Assembly: GCA_021828605.1 (NCBI GenBank)
Contig: JAJZEG010000405.1
Location: 1-18,157 of the forward strand
Length of the DNA: 18,157 nucleotides
DNA from: Pseudomonadota bacterium
GTDB taxonomy: Bacteria > Pseudomonadota > Alphaproteobacteria > Acetobacterales > Acetobacteraceae
Reading direction: 5' to 3'
Under the pieces are notes generated by a model. The model was not told where the DNA came from and did no database searches. It saw only the letters and a program-made list of their open reading frames with translations. The first letter of the stretch is position 1. The number at the start of each line of letters is the position of its first letter. This document shows positions 8,424-15,313 of the stretch, one piece after another. Both the position numbers and the translations under genes were made by a program.

Positions 8424-8447
8424 ATATATTCCATTAATATAATATAT
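8424..8447. promoter_or_regulatory. AT-rich inverted repeat upstream of the TauE/SafE gene
   Basis: ATATATT (8424-8430) and AATATAT (8441-8447) form an inverted repeat with a ten-base spacer in an otherwise GC-rich region, about 80 bases before the permease start. It could supply a -10 element or an operator. ArsR-family persulfide sensors of the BigR/SqrR group use AT-rich palindromes near TauE/SafE-type genes, but no such regulator is in the window. The rest of the 256-base gap (8272-8527) holds only short weak hairpins (8278-8291 and 8309-8321) and no credible ORF. Confidence 0.4.
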
Positions 8448-8527
8448 TTACCCCCGCGCCGCTTCGAGGGTGAAATCGGGCAGCGACGCGAACGTCCAAG
8501 ACAAGCAAAAAATTCAGGGAACAAACC

Positions 8528-9319
8528 ATGGTGCAAATTTTCCTTGCAGTGCTTTCAGGCGGGGCGGTCGGCTTCACGCTTGGGCTAATCGGCGGCGGCG
8601 GATCGATCCTTGCGACGCCGCTCATGTTATACGTAGTCGGTCTGGCACCGCACGAGGCGATCGGCACCAGCGCCCTCGCCGTTTCTGCCAACGCATTCGT
8701 CAATTTTGGCGGTCACGCCCGCAAGGGCAATGTCCGGTGGCGCAGCGCGACGATTTTCGCAATCGTCGGCGTAGTCGGCGCCTTCGCCGGATCAACCCTG
8801 GGCAAGGCGTTCGATGGTAAACGCCTGCTTTTCCTATTCGCGATCCTGATGATCATTGTCGGCGCGCTGATGCTGCGTCGGAGCCGTTCTGCCGCCGCGG
8901 CGGCCAACCCGAGCGACGAACAGCTTACTTTGACCATGGTTCTGATGGTTTCGGTGGCAGCCCTTATCGTGGGCGCGCTTTCCGGGTTTTTCGGCATCGG
9001 GGGCGGATTCTTGATTGTGCCTGGGCTGCTTTTTTCGACCGCAATGCCAATGATTTTTGCAATTGGCTCCTCCCTCCTCTCGGTCGGCACGTTCGGGCTG
9101 GCCACCGCGCTGAACTACGCAGTTTCGGGTAAGGTAGACTGGCTTGTCGCTATTGAATTTATCGCGGGCGGTGTGCTCGGAGGCCTGTTCGGCACGCGAC
9201 TCGCCATCGTGCTTTCCTCCCGTCGCGCAGCCCTGAACAAAGTGTTTGCAGGTCTCGTTTTCGGGGTCGCTCTTTATATGCTCTACCGAAATGCTCAGTC
9301 ATTTGGCCTGCACCTCTGA
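8528..9319 (+). CDS. TauE/SafE-family membrane permease (sulfite or organosulfonate export)
   Basis: A 263-residue integral membrane protein with the two inverted half-repeats of TauE/SafE. The signature glycine loops are GLIGGGGSILATP at 19-31 and GFFGIGGGFLIVP at 153-165, each opening a bundle of about four helices; the cytoplasmic linker between them is basic (LRRSRS) and Ala-rich. Members export sulfite, sulfoacetate or related anions, or take part in sulfur-compound uptake. The AGGGA before ATG 8528 is well placed. The 256-base gap and its own AT-rich site suggest an independent promoter rather than read-through from 7702-8271. Its place beside thiosulfate and sulfonate genes fits removal of sulfite, but the substrate is not shown by the sequence. 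Confidence 0.88.
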   Translation: MVQIFLAVLSGGAVGFTLGLIGGGGSILATPLMLYVVGLAPHEAIGTSALAVSANAFVNFGGHARKGNVRWRSATIFAIVGVVGAFAGSTLGKAFDGKRLLFLFAILMIIVGALMLRRSRSAAAAANPSDEQLTLTMVLMVSVAALIVGALSGFFGIGGGFLIVPGLLFSTAMPMIFAIGSSLLSVGTFGLATALNYAVSGKVDWLVAIEFIAGGVLGGLFGTRLAIVLSSRRAALNKVFAGLVFGVALYMLYRNAQSFGLHL

Positions 9320-9441
9320 CCACGACCGAAAGTCGACCAGGAACCTGGGATATTTGCCTCGTATTGTTCAGGTGTTCAACCACAAAGTCTGGGTCCAGCA
9401 CGAAAGCACATAACGCTTCGGACGGCCAGCAGACCACCAAG

Positions 9442-10032
9442 CTATTGAGAATCGACTTTGATCGGCGACCACGCCGCAACATAGGTCTGTAAAGGAGCCC
9501 GAATGAAACCGTCCGCCTTCAGCATCACCAGACCATGCAATTGAGCCCAGGCGAGGTGCGCGCTCTCATCGGCCAAGGTGGGCGACATTGCGGCCATAGC
9601 CGCGCGCAACAGGCCGAAGGCCTTTCCTGAAGCCTCGCTCAGATCGCTGCCCGTTTTGGCTTGGGGCGTCAGCTGTGAGGCGAACATGAGGCGGTATAGC
9701 TCGATATTGGCTTCACCAAAGCTCACATAAGCGAGCGCCATCGCGGTCAAGGCGTCAGCTGCATCTCGACCCTTGACGGCCTCGGTCAGGGTGTAGGCGA
9801 ATTCCTCGAAAGCTTCCGCGGCGACCGCTTCGAGCAGAGCGTCCCGGTCGGGGAAGTGCCGATACGGTGCCGGCTGGCTCACGCCGACAAGCCGCGCCAG
9901 AGCGCTGAGGGAGACCGCATGAGCGCCATGACGAGCGACGGCCTCCCTTGCGACGCGGAGCAATGTGCGGCGCAGATCCCCATGGTGGTAGGGCCGCGCA
10001 CCCTCTGGTTCGCGCGTCGAGTTCTCAGTCAT
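9442..10032 (-). CDS. TetR-family repressor with WHG-type C-terminal domain
   Basis: A 196-residue TetR regulator. The HTH is at about 41-60 (SLSALARLVGVSQPAPYRHF) after the typical HHGDLR opening. The C-terminal half carries W-x-x-x-H-G (AWAQLHGLVML), the hallmark of the TetR_C_33 (WHG) domain. ATG 10032 is preferred to an in-frame TTG at 10068 because 13-15 residues before HHGDLR is usual; neither has a clear Shine-Dalgarno. It is divergent from the MDR oxidoreductase, which it probably represses along with itself, and convergent with the TauE/SafE gene across a 122-base gap in which I see nothing strong. Confidence 0.9.
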   Translation of the reverse strand: MTENSTREPEGARPYHHGDLRRTLLRVAREAVARHGAHAVSLSALARLVGVSQPAPYRHFPDRDALLEAVAAEAFEEFAYTLTEAVKGRDAADALTAMALAYVSFGEANIELYRLMFASQLTPQAKTGSDLSEASGKAFGLLRAAMAAMSPTLADESAHLAWAQLHGLVMLKADGFIRAPLQTYVAAWSPIKVDSQ

Positions 10033-10053
10033 GTATTGACTAATAACTTTTTC

Positions 10054-10089
10054 TTGACCAAACAGCAACCACGATATTATACACTATAA
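10054..10089 (+). promoter_or_regulatory. Candidate promoter and TetR operator in the divergent gap
   Basis: TTGACC (10054-10059) and TATACA (10078-10083), 18 bases apart, form a plausible sigma-70 promoter for the oxidoreductase gene. The -10 lies inside the inverted repeat TTATA-CAC-TATAA (10077-10089), the expected position for a repressor operator. Assignment to the adjacent TetR is inference. Confidence 0.42.
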
Positions 10090-10135
10090 CATTGCTCGGG
10101 CGGGTGAATGCGTTCCCGAATGCCCGTTCCCTGCA

Positions 10136-10155
10136 ACCCGCTCACTTGAGCGGGT
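10136..10155 (+). other. Leader hairpin before the oxidoreductase ribosome-binding site
   Basis: ACCCGCTC (10136-10143) and GAGCGGGT (10148-10155) make a perfect 8-bp stem with an ACTT loop, ending about nine bases before the AAGGAG ribosome-binding site (10164-10169). The 5' arm can also pair with 10098-10105 (one G-U), giving a mutually exclusive fold. It could be an mRNA stabiliser, an attenuation switch or a protein site. Confidence 0.45.
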
Positions 10156-10176
10156 ATTCACACAAGGAGACGTCAC

Positions 10177-11133
10177 ATGGCTAAGATCCGCGCAGTAATT
10201 TACGATTGTTTTGGCGGGCCGGAGGTGCTTCGTGAGATTTTAATCGACGCGCCGCCCCCCGCAGAAGGCGAGATCCTGGTCCGCGTTCAGGCAGCCAGCG
10301 TGAATGGGTATGACGTGGCCGCTCGATCGGGCGCGCTCAAAATGGTCATCGGGAAAAAATTCCCGAAACGCACGGGTCTCGACTTTGCCGGGGACGTGGT
10401 GGAGGTCAGGGCGGCGGGTAGTCGGTTCAAGGTCGGCGACCGCGTTTGGGGCTGTCTGCCGCTGCATCAACTCGGCAGCGTGGCAGAATTAGTGTGCGTC
10501 GCACCCGAGAACCTCTCGCACAGTCCGGAAGGCCTCGACCCGGTCGAAGCCGCCGCCTTGCCTGTGGTGGGCTCGACCGTGATTACGGCTTTGCGCGATA
10601 GGGGGATGCTGCAGCCGGGCCAGCGCCTGCTGGTGCGTGGCGCGAGCGGCGGGGTAGGGAGCATCGCCGTGCAGCTCGGCCACGCGCTCGGTGCCCATGT
10701 CACCGGCTTGGCGAGCGCCGCCAATCTGGACTTTGTCCGCCAACATGGCGCCGACGTCGCACTCGACTATGCAGTGACCGCGCCTGCCAGCCTTGAGCGG
10801 TTCGATGTGATCCTCGATACCGTCGGAAGCCGCCCAGCCGCGTGGCGGCGGCGGCTCGCGCCCAAGGGACGCATGATGGCCATCGTCCCGGACCTCAAGC
10901 ATCCACTCATGTCGATGGCGTATTTCGCCTGGTCGCGCGTTCATGGCACGCGGCGGGTCCGGTTCTTCAGCGACAAGCCCGACACCAAGCTGCTGACTGA
11001 TCTTGCAGCCTATGTGCGCGACGGCGCGATCAAGCCGATCATCGATAAAGTGCATGATTTATCAAACATCGCCGATGCACACCGCGCCCTGGAGGCAGGG
11101 GGACGATGCGGCAAGCAGGTGGTGCGCCTTTAG
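10177..11133 (+). CDS. NAD(P)H:quinone oxidoreductase-type MDR enzyme (zinc-free)
   Basis: A 318-residue medium-chain reductase of the quinone oxidoreductase/zeta-crystallin group. It has the GroES-like N-terminal domain (SVNGYDVAARSG, GLDFAGDVVEV, KVGDRVWG) and the nucleotide-binding RGASGGVGSIAVQLG at 154-168. The catalytic and structural zinc ligands of alcohol dehydrogenases are absent. It probably reduces a quinone, enone or other electrophile with NADPH. AAGGAG at 10164-10169 supports ATG 10177. Under probable control of the divergent TetR, it looks like a detoxification gene independent of its neighbours. Its TAG runs directly into the 97-bp repeat. Confidence 0.88.
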   Translation: MAKIRAVIYDCFGGPEVLREILIDAPPPAEGEILVRVQAASVNGYDVAARSGALKMVIGKKFPKRTGLDFAGDVVEVRAAGSRFKVGDRVWGCLPLHQLGSVAELVCVAPENLSHSPEGLDPVEAAALPVVGSTVITALRDRGMLQPGQRLLVRGASGGVGSIAVQLGHALGAHVTGLASAANLDFVRQHGADVALDYAVTAPASLERFDVILDTVGSRPAAWRRRLAPKGRMMAIVPDLKHPLMSMAYFAWSRVHGTRRVRFFSDKPDTKLLTDLAAYVRDGAIKPIIDKVHDLSNIADAHRALEAGGRCGKQVVRL

Positions 11134-11230
11134 GGCAACATCCGATCAAATGGAGTCATTTGATTGGATAAAGTTGCCCGCCAAAAATAAGGTTAGAGCG
11201 TTGTTCGTGAGCCAAAGTGAACGGAAAACG
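11134..11230 (+). repeat. Structured intergenic repeat, copy 1
   Basis: This 97-base stretch matches 18061-18157 at 89 of 97 positions in direct orientation. Both copies begin at the base after a TAG stop. A long imperfect hairpin spans 11133-11179: GGGCAAC pairs with GTTGCCC, and inside it ATCCGATCAAATG pairs with the CATTTGATTGGAT arm (one G-U). A second hairpin uses GAGCGTT (11196-11202) and AACGCTC (11227-11233), so the element probably extends to 11233. Similar GATCAAATG palindromes are common intergenic repeats in alphaproteobacteria. No T-run follows. Confidence 0.88.
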
Positions 11231-11279
11231 CTCCAAGTGACGGATGGATATCGCCCCGTGTTGTTTTGCAAAGGTTTAG

Positions 11280-11309
11280 CCTGTAACACCTATCCTTGGG
11301 AGTTACAGG
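11280..11309 (+). promoter_or_regulatory. Inverted repeat over the LysR ribosome-binding region
   Basis: CCTGTAAC (11280-11287) and GTTACAGG (11302-11309) form a perfect 8-bp inverted repeat with a 14-base spacer, ending four bases before the LysR start. The 3' arm carries the AGG that can act as ribosome-binding site, and the loop contains GGGAG. It may be an autoregulatory LysR site or an RNA hairpin limiting translation. Confidence 0.45.
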
Positions 11310-11313
11310 TTGA

Positions 11314-12258
11314 ATGCCACCGTCACCAACGCGCATTGAAAAACACCGGTTCGACATCGGGCTCGAAGATTTGCAGACGTTCCTTGCCGTCGCCGATCTA
11401 CGCAGCTTTAGCGCAGCCGCCACGCATCTGAATCTATCGCAGCCATCCGTCAGCAATCGGGTCAGACGACTGGAGGAAAAGCTTCTCGTTCGGCTGCTCG
11501 ACCGGACGACCCGTCAGGTCGAGCTGACCGCTCATGGTCAGCGTCTCTACCTTCAAGCATCGGAAACCCTGTTCGGCCTTCGTAATCTGCTCCAAGATTT
11601 CGGCGACGAAACGTCATCGCGAACGCGTCAGGTCAATATTGCGGCGACATTAATGGTCGCAACCTTCGGACTGCCGCCCATTTTACGCGATTTCCATGAT
11701 GCCCACCCTACGGCGATCCTCAAGCTGCATGACCTAACCCCCGCCGAGGCCGTCGAGCAAGTGGCGGATGGGCGTTGTGATATGGCAATCATGGTCTTGG
11801 CTGAGCCGCATGCAGGCATTAGTTTCGAGCCGCTGGCTGCTGACCCCTGCGTTGTGATCACGCAACGCGGGCACAGGCTACTTCGGCACGAAACCGCCAC
11901 GCTTGCCGAAGTACTCGAACATACCGTGCTGATCCCCGATACCCAGACCGGCTTTCGGCAAGCGCTGATCGCCGAAGCCGAAAAACGCGGATTGACGATC
12001 CGGCTCTCGCCCGAGGCACGCGGCGTCAGTAACGGGATGACGCTTCTCGCGATGGCTGCCGCAGGTCTTGGTGTGTGCATCCATCCAAGGTCGTTTATCC
12101 CCGCCGAACTCGAACCCACGATTGGTATCGCGCGGCTTGGCGATTGCGAGATCGTGCGCATCGTCGGGATCGTCACAAGCGATAGCCGAACCCTCTCATC
12201 GACAGCACGCAAGTTTCGCGACTTTGTTCGCGCGTCGATGATAGGGGGCAACAGGTAA
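11314..12258 (+). CDS. LysR-family transcriptional regulator
   Basis: A 314-residue LysR regulator of usual length. The winged HTH is at about 18-77 with SFSAAATHLNLSQPSVSNRV as its core, followed by the LysR_substrate effector domain from about 105. The N-terminus has some 15 extra residues before the HTH. It is convergent with the flavin monooxygenase gene (34-base gap), and the other operon starts beyond that gene. It is the only regulator in the 6.9-kb block and so the likely activator of the monooxygenase and PrpD/AtuA genes, through the palindromes at 13753-13808. The effector is unknown. Confidence 0.9.
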   Translation: MPPSPTRIEKHRFDIGLEDLQTFLAVADLRSFSAAATHLNLSQPSVSNRVRRLEEKLLVRLLDRTTRQVELTAHGQRLYLQASETLFGLRNLLQDFGDETSSRTRQVNIAATLMVATFGLPPILRDFHDAHPTAILKLHDLTPAEAVEQVADGRCDMAIMVLAEPHAGISFEPLAADPCVVITQRGHRLLRHETATLAEVLEHTVLIPDTQTGFRQALIAEAEKRGLTIRLSPEARGVSNGMTLLAMAAAGLGVCIHPRSFIPAELEPTIGIARLGDCEIVRIVGIVTSDSRTLSSTARKFRDFVRASMIGGNR

Positions 12259-12292
12259 CGGAAATCGAAAGCGCGACCTCGGTCGGTTCTAG

Positions 12293-13669
12293 TCAGAGAT
12301 GACGGCGGTCGGCGGGGGACGGGCGGTCTCCGGCATGAGGACGAGCGAGCCCCAAAGTATCGCGCAGCGTTGCCCCTGAATAGTCGCGCCGATGAAGTCC
12401 ACGGCGCTGGAGTTCAGGCACCACCAGCCGGACGAAATCTTCGTAGCTGCCCGGCGTGTAGGCCGCCATGATGACGAAGCCGTCGCACGCGGTTTCGAAC
12501 CAGCTCTCCATTTCGTCGGCGATCTGTGTCGGTGAGCCACAAAAGATTGGTGCCTCGCGCAAGGTGCCCCGGCCCGACGCTTCAACGAAATCGCGGGTCG
12601 AGGGGTTCTTCTTTCCGCTCTTGGCGATCACCCGGTCGCGCAGGCTTTGCCAAGAAACCGCCGCCAGTTCCTGGTCGCTGAAAGGTGCGTCATAGTCGCG
12701 GGTCGAAAAATCGACATTCAGGACTTCGCAGAGCAGTGTCAGGCCATCGACCGGCTGCGCGAGTTTCTCCAGGGTGGCACGCTTCTCCGCCGCCTGGTCC
12801 GCTGATTCGCCAACCACGACATGGACGGCCGGTGCGATTTTAACGCTGTCAGGATCGCGTCCTGCGCCCTCAGCGGCGCCACGGAGGCTGATATATTGTT
12901 TTCTGCCAAGTTCAAGGTTGGGGTAACCGGCGAATACCAGTTCCGCCCAGCGCCCAGCGAAGCGCTGACCGCGACCGCTCGACCCTGCTTGCAGCAGAAC
13001 CGGATGACCCTGTGACGAGCGCGGCACCGTTAACGGACCGCGGGTGCGGAAAAACTGCCCTTGATAGTCGAGTTTACGCACCTTGTCCGGATCGGCGAAG
13101 CGGCCTGAGGCTTTGTCGATGATCAGCGCACCGTCCTGCCAACTGTCCCAGAGGCCAAGGACCGCCTCCATGAACTCGTCGGCGCGATCATAGCGCAGAT
13201 CGTGCTCAAGATGCTCGGTGCGGCCGAAATTCTCCGCCTCGGAATCGTTAAGTGACGTTACAATGTTCCACGCAACGCGGCCGCGCGTCATTAGATCCAT
13301 TGTCGCGAACAGGCGGGCGACGTGATACGGCTCGTAATAGGTCGTTGAATAGGTCGCACCGAGCCCGAGATGCGTCGTGGCCGCAGCCATCGCCATCATC
13401 ACCGGTGTTGGATCGAGCTTGATGGCGCGAATGCCGCTTTCCACAGTAGCCCTGTGATCCGCACCATAGATGTCCGGCATTGCGAGACGATCATCGAAGA
13501 AGGCGAGGTCAAATTTGCCATCCTCAAGTGTTCGGGCAATGCGCTGATAATAGTCGGGTGACATGAAATCCGGGACCGAAGCAGGGTGGCGCCAGGACCC
13601 CACGTAATTCGAACAATTCTGCGCCTGCATGAAGGCGATGAGCGCCATCTGACGAGGTGATTTGGTCAT
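12293..13669 (-). CDS. LLM-class flavin-dependent monooxygenase, NtaA/SnaA/DszA family
   Basis: A 458-residue TIM-barrel FMNH2-dependent monooxygenase. Family hallmarks are FFDDRLAMPDIYG (57-69), the YYEPYHVARLFATMDLMTRG block (111-130), RVAWNIVTS (131-139) and the substrate/FMN region QAGSSGRGQRFAGRWAE. Relatives oxidise nitrilotriacetate and EDTA (NtaA, EmoA), dibenzothiophene sulfone (DszA) or pristinamycin intermediates, using reduced FMN from a separate reductase; no reductase gene lies here. GGGAAAA precedes the ATG at 13669. It is divergent from the PrpD-like gene. Residues after about 435 (HAGDRPSPADRRHL) look like an unconserved tail. The substrate is unknown: a C-N or C-S bond cleavage is expected from the family. 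Confidence 0.9.
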   Translation of the reverse strand: MTKSPRQMALIAFMQAQNCSNYVGSWRHPASVPDFMSPDYYQRIARTLEDGKFDLAFFDDRLAMPDIYGADHRATVESGIRAIKLDPTPVMMAMAAATTHLGLGATYSTTYYEPYHVARLFATMDLMTRGRVAWNIVTSLNDSEAENFGRTEHLEHDLRYDRADEFMEAVLGLWDSWQDGALIIDKASGRFADPDKVRKLDYQGQFFRTRGPLTVPRSSQGHPVLLQAGSSGRGQRFAGRWAELVFAGYPNLELGRKQYISLRGAAEGAGRDPDSVKIAPAVHVVVGESADQAAEKRATLEKLAQPVDGLTLLCEVLNVDFSTRDYDAPFSDQELAAVSWQSLRDRVIAKSGKKNPSTRDFVEASGRGTLREAPIFCGSPTQIADEMESWFETACDGFVIMAAYTPGSYEDFVRLVVPELQRRGLHRRDYSGATLRDTLGLARPHAGDRPSPADRRHL

Positions 13670-13752
13670 GGTTTTTCCCTGTTAGGTTAAGACGTTTGTC
13701 ACCGAGGGAGCCGCTTCTGACAGGCGCTGCGCGAGATTACAAATCCTGTTTT

Positions 13753-13808
13753 GCTATGGATTGATAGCCAAGTTGGATGATTTCGTTTCGCTATAAATCG
13801 ATAGCGAA
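13753..13808. promoter_or_regulatory. Two palindromic operator-like sites in the divergent promoter
   Basis: Site 1 is GCTAT-GGATTG-ATAGC (13753-13768). Site 2 is TTCGCTAT-AAATCG-ATAGCGAA (13787-13808), with 8-bp arms. They share the GCTAT-N6-ATAGC core with similar spacers (xxATyG), and their centres are 37 bases apart. They lie between the monooxygenase start (13669) and the PrpD-like start (13875). Paired dyads like these fit a dimeric or tetrameric regulator such as the LysR protein at 11314-12258. Confidence 0.6.
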
Positions 13809-13874
13809 TGAGCATTTGCCAGCCGAAGTCTGTTGCCCGAAACGACGATCAACAAACCATCGTCGGAGGTCGCC

Positions 13875-15293
13875 ATGAAACGAACCCAAGAAAGCCCGTA
13901 TGATTTGGCGGTGCATGCCGGTGGTGTGGCCCCGTCCCCGACCCTTTCAGCCGCGTTGAGCGACTTTGCGCTGGGCCTGAAGCTGGAGGACGTGCCCGCC
14001 GAAATCGTGCACAAAGCCAAAGGGCACATGCTTGACGGTCTCGGCATCGCACTCGCATCCTCCGGTTTCGATTTTGCCGGCCCAATCCTTAATGGTGCCC
14101 GCAAGCTCGGCGGTGGCAATGCGGCTCATGCACTGGCAACCGGCGCAGCCCTTGCTCCGGCGAGTGCGGCCTTGGTCAACGGCACCTTGATCCACGGGCT
14201 CGATTTTGACGATACCCATATTGGCGCGATCTACCATGCAACCGCGCCGGCGCTGGCCGCTTCACTGGCCGCTGCTGAGGCTGCTGGTGCCACCGGAAGC
14301 GACTTGCTGCTTGCCTACATCGTGGGAATGGAAATCGGCTGCCGGCTTGGGCGCGCGGCAGAGGGCGGATTTCACGATCGCGGCTTTCATCCCACGGCCT
14401 TATGTGGCGCGTTCGCAGCTTCATTCGCGGCGGGGCGCCTGATGGGGGCGGATCGTGCGGAGCTGATTTCGGCGGTTGGCCTGTGCGGCAGTATGGCGGC
14501 GGGGCTGCTGGAGCTCAAGGATTCCTGGCTGAAGCGGATGCATCCTGGCTGGGCGGCGCATTGCGGAATTGCGGCAGTTAGCCTTGCGATGAGCGGCTTC
14601 AAGGGGCCGCCGACCATGCTGGATGGCGGCCATGGATTTTATCATGCGCATCTGAACAAGATCCCGACCGGGTCAGCATCGCCGACCTATCGGATTGGTG
14701 AGGACTGGTTGATCGCCGGCATCGCGCTTAAGCCTTATCCGTGCTGCCATTTCATTCACGGCTTCGTCGATTGCGCGCTGGCGCTGCGGTCGAACCTGCA
14801 ATTTGACCAGATCGAGAGAATCGATTGCCCGTTATCGCCGCGGCTTCACCATCTCGTGTCGGGCCCATCACGGCCAGTCGACGCCTATTCGGCGATGTTC
14901 AGTGTCCCCTACGTCGTCGCCCTGGCGCTGGTGACCGGCAGGATCGACCTCGCAGCGTTTCACGATCATCGGGTCGATGACCCGGCGGTGCTGGCGCTGG
15001 CTGACCACTGCGTTTGCTCGGTCGATCCGGCGAGTGATTTTCCAATTCATTTCCCCGGCGAAGTCCGAATCACTTTGAAGACCGGCGAAGTCCTGTTCCA
15101 CCGCGTGGCCACGAGCTTCGGCACGCCCGACCGCCCAATGAGCGTTGCTGATATCGAAGCCAAGTTCATTGCGAACGCGACCCGGGTTATCAGCGTGGAG
15201 CATGCGAACAAACTGATACACCGCGTCGGCACCATTGAGTCGGCTGACCATGTGGCCGATCTGATGCGGCTCTGCACCGTTCTGACGGCTTAA
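13875..15293 (+). CDS. MmgE/PrpD family protein
   Basis: A 472-residue cytoplasmic protein of the family that includes 2-methylcitrate dehydratase, cis-aconitate decarboxylase and iminodisuccinate epimerase. Conserved blocks are NGTLIHGLDFDDTH (102-115), FHPTALCG (171-178), WLKRMHPGWAAHCG (218-231) and KPYPCCHFIHGFVDC (286-300). Asp110/112, His115, His172 and Lys220 sit where family active-site residues are expected. ATG 13875 is chosen over an upstream in-frame TTG (13833) because GGAGGT (13865-13870) precedes it. The operon continues with AtuA and DUF4387 genes. The reaction is probably dehydration, isomerisation or decarboxylation of a di- or tricarboxylate; there are no prpB or prpC genes, so the methylcitrate cycle is unlikely. 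Confidence 0.88.
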   Translation: MKRTQESPYDLAVHAGGVAPSPTLSAALSDFALGLKLEDVPAEIVHKAKGHMLDGLGIALASSGFDFAGPILNGARKLGGGNAAHALATGAALAPASAALVNGTLIHGLDFDDTHIGAIYHATAPALAASLAAAEAAGATGSDLLLAYIVGMEIGCRLGRAAEGGFHDRGFHPTALCGAFAASFAAGRLMGADRAELISAVGLCGSMAAGLLELKDSWLKRMHPGWAAHCGIAAVSLAMSGFKGPPTMLDGGHGFYHAHLNKIPTGSASPTYRIGEDWLIAGIALKPYPCCHFIHGFVDCALALRSNLQFDQIERIDCPLSPRLHHLVSGPSRPVDAYSAMFSVPYVVALALVTGRIDLAAFHDHRVDDPAVLALADHCVCSVDPASDFPIHFPGEVRITLKTGEVLFHRVATSFGTPDRPMSVADIEAKFIANATRVISVEHANKLIHRVGTIESADHVADLMRLCTVLTA

Positions 15294-15313
15294 TCCGGAT
15301 CGGGAAGAGGATC

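Noticed and set aside
9320..9441. Possible terminators between the TauE/SafE and TetR genes (CGAC-CGAAA-GTCG and CCAGG-AA-CCTGG)
   Set aside because: Stems of 4-5 bp or a two-base loop, with no T-run; too weak to call.
10489..11055. 188-codon reverse-strand ORF inside the MDR oxidoreductase
   Set aside because: Antisense shadow of a gene with clear MDR motifs.
11628..12251. 207-codon reverse-strand ORF inside the LysR gene
   Set aside because: Antisense shadow; the LysR reading has the expected HTH and length.
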